Source of the DNA: Colwellia demingiae | GTDB lineage: Bacteria; Pseudomonadota; Gammaproteobacteria; Enterobacterales; Alteromonadaceae | Direction of reading: 5' to 3' | Assembly (NCBI RefSeq): GCF_007954275.1 | Contig: NZ_VOLT01000009.1 | Coordinates: forward strand, 1-64,000 | Length of the DNA: 64,000 bases | Shown: positions 44,175-53,182 of the stretch, one piece after another | Layout of the letters: every line of letters starts with the position of its first letter | How positions within the stretch are numbered: position 1 is the first letter of the stretch | Made by a program: the position numbers and the translations under genes | The notes under the pieces: model-generated | The model's input: only the letters and a program-made list of their open reading frames with translations | What the model was told of the DNA's origin: nothing | Databases searched by the model: none

Positions 44175-45884
44175 ATGAGTCGCTTTAACCAGTTTTGTAT
44201 CTGCTTTACCCTAATGATCGGCATCAGCGCCTGCGCTGAAAAAAACGAGTCGGTTGTCGACAACGAAATAAATAGAGCGGCAGCAGCCATAGATAGTCAG
44301 CGTCTCTCGGACATTGTTAAAGTCCTCGCTTCGGATGAGTTCGAAGGCCGAGCACCCGGCGGACCAGGTGAAGCGAAAACTATCGCCTTTCTGGTCGATC
44401 AGTTTCAGTCTCTGGGTCTTGAACCTGGCGGTGAGAACGGAACTTGGACGCACGCAGTTCCCTTGATTCATACTCAATTGGCCCAGAACGGTCATTTGAG
44501 CGTTAAGATAGGCGATACCAGTCAAACTTGGCAACAAGGTATTGATGTTGCGGTCAGCACAGTGCGGGCTGTTGAAGCTGTAGCCATTGATGGTGCTCCT
44601 CTAGTCTTTGTTGGTTTTGGTGCCAGCGCTCCTGAACGAGACTGGGATGATTTTGGTGATATTGATCTAACCGGCAAAGTTGCCGTTTTTTTGGTTAACG
44701 ATCCTGATTTTTCGGCTGCCAATGACGAGCCTGTCGCGGGGCGATTTGGTAACAAGCGCATGACCTATTATGGCCGTTGGGCATACAAATATGAGGAAGC
44801 TGCTCGTCGCGGGGCTCTGGCTGCGCTGGTGATTCATGAAAACAAGGCTGCGGGCTATGGATGGAACGTCGCAGCTTCAGCACCGGGTGACCAATTTGCA
44901 CTGGCTGAAACTAGTGGCCCTTTGCCCCCTCTGCTACAAGGCTGGCTTCACTATGATGCGGCAACCGCATTGTTTACAGCAGCTGGTTTGGATCTTGTCG
45001 AACAGCGTCGGCTCGCCCGACGTGATGATTTCTCTGCGTTCGAATTACCACAAGTGTCCTTAAATGCGCGCTTTGATGTTTCCGTTGAGAAAATTGAATC
45101 GCAAAACGTACTGGCACGACTGCCTGGCAGTACACGTGCTGACGAGACCTTAATGGTGTCGTCTCACTGGGATGCCTATGGTCATGGTGAGCCAGATGCG
45201 CAGGGACGTACTGTGCGCCCTGGTGCCAATGATGATGCTTTGGGTTCGGCTGGCGTGATTGAACTGGCGCGAGTACTCAAGGCAGGGCCGCCAATGGCGC
45301 GCAGCGTAGTGTTTGCGGTATGGACTGCGGAAGAAAGTGGCCTGCTGGGTTCAGCGGCGTATGCCATGAAACCAATTTATCCTCTGCATTCAACCGTAGC
45401 TAATTTTACCCTAGATATTCTTCAGACTGCTGGTCCGGCCCGGGATGTAATATTAGTCGGTGAAGGGCAGAGTGATCTGGAAGACGATCTGACTCAGGCA
45501 GCAGCGCTGCAATCACGCGTGGTTACCCCAGAAAACCTGCCAGAAAATGGGTTGTTTTTCCGCGCCGACCATTTTTCATTGGCACGACAGGGAGTGCCTG
45601 TATTGCTGATTATGGGGATCGCAGGAGGAGCTGACTTGGTTGACGGTGGTCGTGCTGCCGGTGATCAATGGATCGCTGACTATACCGGCAATTGCTATCA
45701 TCAAACCTGCGATGCGTGGAGCGCCGATTGGGATCTTCGGGGGGCGGTTGAAGACATTGAATTATTTCATACAATATTACGGGACCTAGGTGATTCTACG
45801 CGATGGCCCCAGTGGAAGGCGGGTTCCGAATTTCGCGCGATCCGCGCTGAAACCGATGACCAGCGAACTGTGCCGTCAACCTGA
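44175..45884 (+). CDS. Second M28-family lipoprotein peptidase, GC-rich and likely acquired
   Basis: This 569-residue zinc peptidase has the same architecture as the gene at 29207: lipoprotein signal ending ISAC (Cys20), PA-type insert, then HWDAYGH, GANDDALG, TAEESGLLGS and FRADHFSLA, and the same WPQW...SEF tail. Its codons are strikingly GC-rich (CTG leucine, CGC, GGC) compared with the TTA-rich neighbours, and an IS3 remnant lies just upstream, both signs of horizontal transfer. I chose ATG 44175, nine bases after GAGAAA-type sequence; ATG 44169 and TTG 44157 are also open. Substrate unknown. Confidence 0.88.
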   Translation: MSRFNQFCICFTLMIGISACAEKNESVVDNEINRAAAAIDSQRLSDIVKVLASDEFEGRAPGGPGEAKTIAFLVDQFQSLGLEPGGENGTWTHAVPLIHTQLAQNGHLSVKIGDTSQTWQQGIDVAVSTVRAVEAVAIDGAPLVFVGFGASAPERDWDDFGDIDLTGKVAVFLVNDPDFSAANDEPVAGRFGNKRMTYYGRWAYKYEEAARRGALAALVIHENKAAGYGWNVAASAPGDQFALAETSGPLPPLLQGWLHYDAATALFTAAGLDLVEQRRLARRDDFSAFELPQVSLNARFDVSVEKIESQNVLARLPGSTRADETLMVSSHWDAYGHGEPDAQGRTVRPGANDDALGSAGVIELARVLKAGPPMARSVVFAVWTAEESGLLGSAAYAMKPIYPLHSTVANFTLDILQTAGPARDVILVGEGQSDLEDDLTQAAALQSRVVTPENLPENGLFFRADHFSLARQGVPVLLIMGIAGGADLVDGGRAAGDQWIADYTGNCYHQTCDAWSADWDLRGAVEDIELFHTILRDLGDSTRWPQWKAGSEFRAIRAETDDQRTVPST

Positions 45885-46178
45885 ATAAGGCGATTAACTG
45901 TCCCACTGTAATGGACCTTTGTTAAAGGCAGCTATTTAGGAGCAGTTGCCGTTACGGACGTAAGTTCTTATTTTCGCAGTGAGGAAAATGGTAAAACCTT
46001 AATCGTCGGAACAAATGTTGTAGTGGGATAAGCGTGAAGGTAATATAGAATACTAAGTTATCAGTTTAAGAGAAATCAGACTTTGAATTTAAAATTCAAA
46101 TGTAGACTATGCAACTAAATTAATGTCAGTGCTCTTGCTTAGATTCTCTTACTGATTATCATGACAATACTTATTTGG
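45885..46178. other. Intergenic region after the acquired peptidase
   Basis: The sequence returns to low GC within about 150 bases. No gene is seen. TCCCACT near 45901 and AGTGGGA near 46023 could mark an old element boundary, but the match is short. Confidence 0.3.
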
Positions 46179-46361
46179 TTAGATGTCTGTTGCAGGGGCT
46201 ACTTTCACGTATTCATAACTAAAAGCTCTGACTTTTTTACCTGAATTTGCAACAAACTCTACAGTTGTTGAACGAGGTAATATTAATATTGCCTCAAACT
46301 CCTCACCAGCTAAAAAAGTATCATGGCCACACACTAGGTCTTGGGTTAATTTAATTCGCAT
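46179..46361 (-). CDS. Small hypothetical protein
   Basis: This 60-residue soluble protein with mixed strand pattern includes LTQDLVCGHDTFLAGEEFEA and FVANSGKKVRAFSYEYVKV, suggesting a small beta-barrel or SH3-like fold. GGAAA lies upstream of ATG 46361. It stands alone. No family recognised; the even codon composition makes it a plausible real gene. Confidence 0.5.
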   Translation of the reverse strand: MRIKLTQDLVCGHDTFLAGEEFEAILILPRSTTVEFVANSGKKVRAFSYEYVKVAPATDI

Positions 46362-46811
46362 TTGTAATTTCCGCTATCTATGTTGAATAATTGAACTGAT
46401 TGTAACATTATTTTTACGTAAAAATTAGTGTGAAAAATGTTCTGATTGATTTCAATCAAATTTTTGGAAAATATCACCTTATCTGATCAGTAAATTGCCA
46501 TGGTGTTTAACTTTTTGAATATATGAAAGATAAACTGAGAAACCAACTAAATTTGAACGACAGCTAAAATTTTTGCTTGAATAAGCGTTAACGCTTAGCT
46601 GAAATTGATTCCTATGTTAATACCTATGACATAAAGTTTATTACTGTGGGAGAGTAATAAAAGACCTCACTAAAATACAGTTAACTAGTTTCAGATTTCG
46701 CCACAAAGCGAACTCTCTTCATGAATTAAAATCACCTCGCTTAAGGAGCACTTTGATAGGAAAGCTGAAAGGCACTAATTCGTTTTTATTATTTGTCTGT
46801 GCGTATTGAGT
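46362..46811. other. Intergenic region with a 16-bp perfect palindrome
   Basis: TAAGCGTTAACGCTTA at 46582-46597 is a perfect palindrome, the size and shape of a dimeric repressor operator, though no regulated start lies close by. No gene is seen in these 450 bases. Confidence 0.4.
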
Positions 46812-47405
46812 TTAATTAAACTGTGAGTAGAGTAAAAAAAATGCTGTCACAATCAATAGTCCCCCCATTAATTGATTAAAAAGCTGTAGCCTTAATTGAT
46901 TATTCAAAAGTATTGTTACTTTATCTCCTAATACAGACCAAGAAAAAAGTGATAGATAACAGACTAAAAAATAAATAAATAAAAATGTTAAAAACACTTT
47001 GTTATTTTCAATATCTGAAAATAAAGAAACACCTGCCATACTCGCAATCCATGCTTTGGGATTTAACCATTGTAAAAGGAAACCTTGTATAAAAGTGGGC
47101 AGCTTTTGCTCTTTAACACCTAAGCTAGGCTTTGAAGATGCGATTAAATACCCCATATAGACAATAAATAATGATCCAGCAATTGCTAAGTATTTAAGCA
47201 GTAATGGATACAAATCAATAATTTTATAAAAACCTAATCCGATAAATAATAACAGTGTGGTGAAGCCAATCGTTCCACCTGAAACGAATGCGAACGTTTT
47301 ACGTACCCCGTAATTTGCTCCTGAAGATAAAATTACCATATTCACAGGCCCAGGAGATATTGACATAACCAATGAAAATGAAAACATTGCGAACAATAAT
47401 GACAT
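46812..47405 (-). CDS. LysE-family amino acid exporter
   Basis: The 197-residue inner-membrane protein has six hydrophobic segments and the LysE/RhtB opening FSLVMSISPGPVNMVILSSG, then GGTIGFTTLLLFIGLG and QWLNPKAW near residue 112, which is diagnostic. Such proteins export amino acids or related metabolites by proton exchange. GAGGAAAA precedes ATG 47405. It is divergent from a LysR gene only about 100 bases away, which likely regulates it. Confidence 0.92.
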   Translation of the reverse strand: MSLLFAMFSFSLVMSISPGPVNMVILSSGANYGVRKTFAFVSGGTIGFTTLLLFIGLGFYKIIDLYPLLLKYLAIAGSLFIVYMGYLIASSKPSLGVKEQKLPTFIQGFLLQWLNPKAWIASMAGVSLFSDIENNKVFLTFLFIYFLVCYLSLFSWSVLGDKVTILLNNQLRLQLFNQLMGGLLIVTAFFLLYSQFN

Positions 47406-47507
47406 AATTTTTCCTCTAGTTTTTTGTAAACTATATATCCATTCTATTAATAAGATAAGGTGCTACAATTCAACTTCACTGTTCTAAATACTTCAATAAA
47501 GACACAA

Positions 47508-48377
47508 ATGATAGATGAATTACGATCAATGGCTATTTTTGCTGAGACGATCAAACAAGGTTCTTTTAGAGCTGCTGCAAAAGAGCTAAAACTTTCACCT
47601 TCAGTCGTTAGCTATCAAGTGACTCAATTAGAAAAATCCGTTGGTACGGCGTTAATTTATAGATCGACCAGAAAATTGTCGTTAACATCTGAAGGTGGAG
47701 TATTGTATCAGTATGCTTTAAATATGATCCAAGCTGCACAGCAAGGGTTAAATCAAGTAGCTATAGAAAAACAAGAGTTAAGAGGCACTTTAACCCTCAC
47801 GTTACCTTCAGCTTTAATCAAGTCAGAAATAAGTAAAAAAATATCTAAATTTAGTAAGTTACATCCTTTTTTGAATTTTAAGTTATTTTATACTGATGAC
47901 AGACAAGATCTGATTCACCAAGGCATTGATTTAGCTTTTAGGGCAGGGGCAATGGATGACAGTAACCTTAAGTCAAAACGGATCGGAGAAATTAATAGAA
48001 AATTAGTTTGTTCTTATGATTATTGGAAAGAAAATATAACCCCCATCTCTCCTCAGGACTTAACAACATGGAATTGGATAAAGTTAGATATGCTTCCCAA
48101 TCATAGGACTTTAGTAAACTCTTCGGGTGAAAAATGTGAAATTGGTTTTGAAAGCAATATCATTGTCAATAGTGTTGAAGCTATGACTCAGCTCTGTATC
48201 AATGGCGCAGGTATAGCAACACCTCCTGATTATTTAATCGAAAAAGAAATTAAAAATAATGCGTTGGTGGAATTGCTACCAAATTGGCAAGTTGAGCCGA
48301 TTCCGCTATATGCAGTTTGGCCGAGTAATGTATTTCAAAATAGTAGTGTTAAACGTTTATTAGAATTTTTAATCTGA
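47508..48377 (+). CDS. LysR-family regulator divergent from the LysE gene
   Basis: This 289-residue LysR regulator starts IDELRSMAIFAETIKQGSF with HTH AAAKELKLSPSVVSYQVTQL and YRSTRKLSLTSEGG, followed by the effector domain; the subgroup resembles those opening with MDxLRxMxxFxxVVExGSF. I chose ATG 47508; a GTG start 16 codons upstream is open but unsupported. Its divergent neighbour is a LysE-type exporter, the probable target. It is followed by a region with an inverted repeat copy at 48409. Confidence 0.9.
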   Translation: MIDELRSMAIFAETIKQGSFRAAAKELKLSPSVVSYQVTQLEKSVGTALIYRSTRKLSLTSEGGVLYQYALNMIQAAQQGLNQVAIEKQELRGTLTLTLPSALIKSEISKKISKFSKLHPFLNFKLFYTDDRQDLIHQGIDLAFRAGAMDDSNLKSKRIGEINRKLVCSYDYWKENITPISPQDLTTWNWIKLDMLPNHRTLVNSSGEKCEIGFESNIIVNSVEAMTQLCINGAGIATPPDYLIEKEIKNNALVELLPNWQVEPIPLYAVWPSNVFQNSSVKRLLEFLI

Positions 48378-48408
48378 CACATATATTTGAACGGAATATG
48401 GTCGTAAT

Positions 48409-48447
48409 TAGCCAAACTAACGTTCACTTTGATACGAAAGCGGACAG
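48409..48447 (-). repeat. Dispersed repeat, partial copy C (inverted)
   Basis: On the minus strand it reads GTCCGCTTTCGTATCAAAGT, then GAACGTTAG and GGCTA, matching the first 40 bases of copies A and B with a few changes. Confidence 0.65.
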
Positions 48448-48604
48448 TATCAAAAAGTAGTTTTTATATTTGAATATAGTGCTACGAGTGTTATGGGTTT
48501 TTATTGTCATAGGTAAATATTAAGATTAGTCTCATCAACATTCTAATTCTACACTCTATAAATACGTTAAAAATATTTATGCTTAAAAGCCAAGAGAACC
48601 TCTT

Positions 48605-49651
48605 ATGAAAAACTGGATAAAGCAGAGTGTGCAAAAAATTGAAGCTGACTATAATCGTTCGGCAGATACTCACCTTTTAAAAATAGATATCCCTAAAGCC
48701 CCCTCTATTCATCTATACCTTAAAGATGAAAGTACTCATCCTACAGGCAGCCTTAAACATCGGTTGGCCCGTTCACTTTTTTTATACGCTCTGTGTAACG
48801 GAAGAATTAAAGAGGGTACCACTATTGTCGAGGCCTCATCTGGCAGTACTGCTGTATCTGAGGCATATTTTGCACAAATGATTGGCGTACCTTTTATTGC
48901 TGTTTTACCTAAATCAACAGCGAAGAGTAAAATAAATAAAATCGAATTTTATGGTGGAAAATGTCATTTTGTTGATTCTGCTCCAAAGATGCATGACGCT
49001 GCGACAAAGCTTGCAGCCGAAATTGACGGATACTTTATGGATCAGTTTACCTATGCTGAAAGAGCGACAGATTGGCGTGGAAATAATAATATTGCCGAGA
49101 GTATTTATGACCAAATGGAAAAAGAACCTTACAGTATACCAAGCGCTATTGTGATGAGTGCTGGTACTGGAGGCACTTCAGCAACTTTAGGTAGATATAT
49201 CCTTTATAGAGGCTTTGATACAAAACTTCTGGTAGTAGATCCTGAGAACTCAGTTTTCTACGATTGCTTTAAATCGGGTGACCGCTCACTGACAAACAAT
49301 AAATCAAGCCGTATTGAAGGTATTGGTCGACCTAAAGTTGAGCATTCTTTTCAACCTAATGTTATAGACCGAATGATGCAAGTGCCTGATGCAGCGAGCG
49401 TAGCAACAATGTTATGGTTGGAAAAAATTATTGGTAGAAAAGCAGGTGCTTCAACAGGAACTAATATATGGGGGGCATTATGTCTTGCTGAGGAGATGGA
49501 GGCTAACAAAGAACAAGGCTCAATAGTGACTTTGATGTGTGATAGCGGTGAAAGGTATTTAGACTCATATTATGACGAACAGTGGGTTAAAGAACACATA
49601 GGTGATATTCAACCGTACACCGATAAGTTGAATTATTGGTTCTTAAAATAG
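48605..49651 (+). CDS. PLP-dependent cysteine synthase/desulfhydrase-like enzyme
   Basis: The 348-residue fold-type II PLP enzyme carries the Schiff-base lysine in HPTGSLKHRLA near residue 50, the phosphate-binding EASSGSTAVSEAYFAQ near 80, FIAVLPKSTA near 98 and GTGGTSATLGRYI near 185. It belongs to the cysteine synthase/cystathionine beta-synthase superfamily; the subgroup with this opening is often annotated as cysteine synthase family or L-cysteine desulfhydrase. It has no adjacent sulfur genes, so the reaction is undecided. The ribosome-binding site is weak. Confidence 0.87.
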   Translation: MKNWIKQSVQKIEADYNRSADTHLLKIDIPKAPSIHLYLKDESTHPTGSLKHRLARSLFLYALCNGRIKEGTTIVEASSGSTAVSEAYFAQMIGVPFIAVLPKSTAKSKINKIEFYGGKCHFVDSAPKMHDAATKLAAEIDGYFMDQFTYAERATDWRGNNNIAESIYDQMEKEPYSIPSAIVMSAGTGGTSATLGRYILYRGFDTKLLVVDPENSVFYDCFKSGDRSLTNNKSSRIEGIGRPKVEHSFQPNVIDRMMQVPDAASVATMLWLEKIIGRKAGASTGTNIWGALCLAEEMEANKEQGSIVTLMCDSGERYLDSYYDEQWVKEHIGDIQPYTDKLNYWFLK

Positions 49652-49776
49652 TAATCCCCAACGTATTAAATGTTTCATTTCTTCATTACTTTTTTGATTT
49701 CCTCTTTAGCGCTATGTTTACTACTGTGACTTTGCCCAATAAAAGTAGATAGGGACTTAACTTGATGTTCGCTGTT

Positions 49777-49800
49777 AACGAGTTAACTTTATAACTCGTT
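49777..49800. terminator. Hairpin at the end of the PLD gene
   Basis: AACGAGTT / AACTCGTT form an 8-bp stem with an 8-base loop directly after the minus-strand stop at 49801. There is no long T run, so it is a weak terminator candidate for the two convergent genes. Confidence 0.45.
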
Positions 49801-51333
49801 TCACAAGTATTTCTCTATCGGTAGTAATTGTAACAAACTTGATTTAACTCGTTCGCCTAGGGCTGTCTCTGGTTCGCTATCCCAGGTTTTTTCACCGGAA
49901 TACCAACGGACTTTTCCTTCACATAAGTTCAGACGCCAGCTATTATCTTCGCTCATCGCCTGCTCAATATTATCAGCAAGCATTTCAGCTACTCGCTGAT
50001 TTTCGATCACTAGAAGGGACTCTGTATTGAGGTAAGTTGAGCGTAAGTTGAAGTTAAAAGAGCCGATACTAGTCACTCGCCTGTCAAAAACAGCAAATTT
50101 AGCATGAAGACCATAGGCCGCTGTCGGTGCACATTTGGATAAGTCTCTAGTAGACTCTTCACACAGATTAGTTTCTGGTTTCAATTCGAATAACTGTATA
50201 CCATGCTCAAGTATATCTTCACGTCGACCTGCGTAACCAGAATGATTAGTGACTAGATCATTAGAGGCCATCGAATTGGTCAATGCTTTTATCTGAACGC
50301 CATTACTCGTTAACATCTGTAGCGCTTTTAGTTGGCGATCATCAAAGATTAGATAAGCAGATTCTAATAATATTTCTTGTTTTGATTGGCGTGCCAACTC
50401 GGCCAATAATTTAGCTGTAGCTTTGGGTTCACTGGTGTTGTCTACATCGACAGGGACAGGTCGATCTGAAATAAAACGTGCTTGCACCCAGACCATCTCG
50501 TCCATCACATCCTTTAAAAAGCTATTAGCACTCTTATTTCCTTCTGGCAAAGCGGGGTAGTGTTTGTAGTGAGGAGGAGCCACTTTATCTAGTACCGCTA
50601 GATCTGTTGAGACTTTATCAGCCAGTAAATTAATAGGGTAAGACCAGCGACTGTTCCAGTATTCTACAAAGCTAGCTTGGACATCAGTTACCACAGTACC
50701 CATAACGAGTACATCACGGTCACGGAAATTTATTTCATCAGAAAGGTCAAAATATTCGTCGCCAATGTTACGGCCCCCAACAATGGACAGAACACCGTCG
50801 ACGGTAAATGACTTATTGTGCATACGGCGGTTTAGACGAGAAAAATCACTAAGTAAATTTAGCCATTTTACTACCCCACGACGACTAGGAATAGGGTTGA
50901 ATATGCGGATTTCTATTTGAGGATGAAGATCAAGTGCTGCCAGAAAAGTCTCTCGTTCGCTTAAGTTGAAATCATCAAGCATTACACGTACTTTAACACC
51001 ACGATCTGCAGCCGCTATCAAGCGGTTTGCCAAGTAGAGTCCTGAAGCATCTGCGTTCCAAATGTAATACTGGACATCGATACTGTGCTCAGCTGTTTCG
51101 ATTAGAGCCAACCGCTGAGCCAAAGCATCCCAGCCATTATCCTGCAACAGAATGGCGCTCGCTCCTTGTTTTGACTGTTGTGGCTGATAAGTGTCAGTTA
51201 ATTCGGACAATGTACTCGTTAATTGGGGGACTAGTGGTTCAATCGGATGCTTGATCTCCTCGGGGAGTGAAGCACAGCCAGAGATAATGGCGACTAAAAT
51301 AATGATTACATGAATACGTTGGAGCGCAGGCAT
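49801..51333 (-). CDS. Phospholipase D-family lipoprotein (cardiolipin synthase ClsC-like)
   Basis: The 510-residue protein has a lipoprotein signal ending ISGC (VIIILVAIISGCASLPEE) and two HKD motifs, HNKSFTVDG with GGRNIGDEYF near residue 195-210 and HAKFAVFDRR with GSFNFNLRS near 420-435. Also typical are VQYYIWNADASG near 85 and RVMLDDF near 115. Similar proteins (YmdC/ClsC type) make cardiolipin or act as phosphatidyltransferases; the lipoprotein anchor suggests periplasmic action at a membrane. AGAGGAAA precedes the ATG. It ends near the stop of the PLP enzyme gene (convergent). Confidence 0.9.
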   Translation of the reverse strand: MPALQRIHVIIILVAIISGCASLPEEIKHPIEPLVPQLTSTLSELTDTYQPQQSKQGASAILLQDNGWDALAQRLALIETAEHSIDVQYYIWNADASGLYLANRLIAAADRGVKVRVMLDDFNLSERETFLAALDLHPQIEIRIFNPIPSRRGVVKWLNLLSDFSRLNRRMHNKSFTVDGVLSIVGGRNIGDEYFDLSDEINFRDRDVLVMGTVVTDVQASFVEYWNSRWSYPINLLADKVSTDLAVLDKVAPPHYKHYPALPEGNKSANSFLKDVMDEMVWVQARFISDRPVPVDVDNTSEPKATAKLLAELARQSKQEILLESAYLIFDDRQLKALQMLTSNGVQIKALTNSMASNDLVTNHSGYAGRREDILEHGIQLFELKPETNLCEESTRDLSKCAPTAAYGLHAKFAVFDRRVTSIGSFNFNLRSTYLNTESLLVIENQRVAEMLADNIEQAMSEDNSWRLNLCEGKVRWYSGEKTWDSEPETALGERVKSSLLQLLPIEKYL

Positions 51334-51632
51334 TTTTTACATTTCCTCTTTTACTTATTAAAAATAAATTTTAATTCAATTAACTAATTATCTCATTCAA
51401 CTTCATTGGAGCTAGAAACACCTATAATATTACCAGTCTATTGTCTAAAACATAAGGTATATGAATTACATAGGAAGGATAATTACACTTTGTTATTTAA
51501 GCAACTATCTTGGTACCTGCATTCTTAATTTATTTAATTCTTGGTTTTTTTGTGGCATAAATCATTAGATGCAAATGAGATATACAAAAGATAGTGAGAA
51601 AGCACTGCGATTAAACGCTACATATACTCTAA
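51334..51632. other. Intergenic region left of the IS element
   Basis: About 300 AT-rich bases with the promoter side of the PLD gene; no gene or repeat is recognised. Confidence 0.35.
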
Positions 51633-51701
51633 GGCGATGTATGGACTCCACAACCCTAGCAACTAGGCTAGAGTTGCTGTAACTATTAAGGAGTACATAT
51701 T

Positions 51702-52736
51702 ATGTTGAAGTCTACTATCTTTGGAATTGATTTAGCTAAGAATATTATTCAGGTTTGTGAAATTAGCAAACATGGTGAGTTAGTTAGCAATAAAGCCGTT
51801 AGCCGTCAAAAGCTTAAAGAGATCCTGGCAAAGGCAAAACCTGCTGTTGTGGCAATAGAAGGATGTGGTAGCAGTCATTATTGGGGCCGATATGCGGAAA
51901 ATTTCGACCATGACGTGCGGATAATTAGTCCTAAAAAAGTAAAAGGCTTTCTCCAAGGACATAAAACAGATGCTAATGATGCGCTGGCCATTGCAAATGC
52001 GTCGTTACAAATAGGGTTGAAATCGAGTAAGCCTAAAAGTGAACAGCAACAAACGATCCAAACATTAGAGACAAGTCGCGTTTATTTATCTCGTAGTATT
52101 ACTTCTTTAAGTAACCACCTACGTGCCATGCTTTACGAGTACGGCATTGTGAGTGCTAGAGGGGTTAAAGCATTAACGACAGTCGTCCAAGATACACTCA
52201 ATGACGTAGATTCAATTCCAGAATGTTTACGATCAACCGTTAACCAACTGTGGTTGACATATTTGCATCTAAAACAAGAATTAGCCCAATTAATAAAAAC
52301 CAAAAATGCACTTATTCGTCAATTACAACCTTGCAAAAAATTAATGGATTTAGAAGGTGTTGCTGAAGTGTGTGCAGGCATGTTGTATTCATCAATAGGT
52401 GATGGGAAACAGTTCAAAAATGGCCGTGAGGCATCTGCATTTATTGGATTAACCCCTAAGCAACACAGCTCTGGAGGTAAAGTATTCATGACCGGAATTG
52501 ATAGAGCAGGAGGGATTAAGGAGCTGAGATCAGCCTTATACCAGGGTGCACTTTCTTATATTTGTCGATTACCGGAAGACCCCCAAACCGCAAAACAAGC
52601 ATGGTTGATAAGGCTAGTTCATCGAGCAGGACTTAAACGAACCTGCATTGCTTTAGCCAATAAAACGGTTAGAACCGCTTGGGCAATGTTACGGTATGAA
52701 AAAAAATATGAACAGCAGCCATTGTTAGCAATATAG
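51702..52736 (+). CDS. IS110-family transposase (DEDD recombinase)
   Basis: The 344-residue transposase has an N-terminal RuvC-like DEDD domain (FGIDLAKNIIQVCE near residue 7, AIEGCGSSHYWGR near 48, KTDANDALAIA near 87) and the C-terminal Tnp_20 domain with LEGVAEVCAGMLYSSIGD, FIGLTPKQHSSGGK and GIDRAGGIKELRSALYQGA containing the catalytic serine region. These enzymes insert circular IS copies under guidance of a bridge RNA transcribed from the element. AAGGAGT lies before the ATG. The protein is full length and uninterrupted. Confidence 0.95.
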   Translation: MLKSTIFGIDLAKNIIQVCEISKHGELVSNKAVSRQKLKEILAKAKPAVVAIEGCGSSHYWGRYAENFDHDVRIISPKKVKGFLQGHKTDANDALAIANASLQIGLKSSKPKSEQQQTIQTLETSRVYLSRSITSLSNHLRAMLYEYGIVSARGVKALTTVVQDTLNDVDSIPECLRSTVNQLWLTYLHLKQELAQLIKTKNALIRQLQPCKKLMDLEGVAEVCAGMLYSSIGDGKQFKNGREASAFIGLTPKQHSSGGKVFMTGIDRAGGIKELRSALYQGALSYICRLPEDPQTAKQAWLIRLVHRAGLKRTCIALANKTVRTAWAMLRYEKKYEQQPLLAI

Positions 52737-52739
52737 AAA

Positions 52740-52963
52740 CACGAGCAATAACAACAAGCAAAGTTTTTACAATAATGATAAAGCATAAACGGTAAGACCA
52801 ACCTATTAAAAACCTGACCAAAGCGAAAGTCATCAAGACTGTTAAGGCGACAAGGATAATAGGTGCGCAAACATCATAGGCTAGAGAATAGCTTTCTCAA
52901 AAAAAGCCGTATATACGACCGCATCTTAATTTGTTTAATGTTAAATTGTTAATTGTAAAATAC
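52740..52963 (+). ncRNA. Candidate bridge-RNA region of the IS element
   Basis: Some 225 bases of noncoding sequence separate the transposase stop from the right inverted repeat, which is where IS1111-type elements keep their guide (bridge) RNA. ACCTATTA (52801-52808) and TAATAGGT (52857-52864) can form a stem around a 48-base internal region containing a small AGTC/GACT hairpin, the kind of stem with a large loop expected for a target- or donor-binding loop. Location by established family logic; the structure is my reading. Confidence 0.45.
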
Positions 52964-52978
52964 GTGGAGTCCATATAC

Positions 52979-53182
52979 GCTTTGACCCAGAGAGGCAGTT
53001 GCCATACGTCGAATACTTAAGCTGTAATAGCTAAAAGTATTTGTTCGGCTCATCACTCCCTGCTATTAAAGATCATTATAACTCTCTAGCTTGTCTCATT
53101 TGTATCTTTAATAAGCTATTGAACATTCAGTTAAAACAAGCTATACATTAGTTTCGCACGACTTATTAATAAGGGATTTATC
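52979..53182. other. Intergenic region right of the IS element
   Basis: Contains the promoter region of the DUF3604 gene; nothing else seen. Confidence 0.35.

Larger units (their letters stand above)
51633..52978 (+). mobile_element. Complete IS110-family (IS1111-type) insertion sequence
   Basis: The transposase gene 51702-52736 is bracketed by an inverted pair, TATGGACTCCAC at 51640-51651 and GTGGAGTCCATA at 52964-52975. In IS1111-type elements such repeats lie a few bases inside the true ends (known for the group), so the ends given are estimates. No target duplication is expected for this family. The transposase is intact, so the element may be active. Confidence 0.85.

Noticed and set aside
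51027-51254. Plus-strand ORF opposite the phospholipase-D gene
   Set aside because: It lies entirely antisense to a well-supported lipoprotein gene and has no recognisable features.
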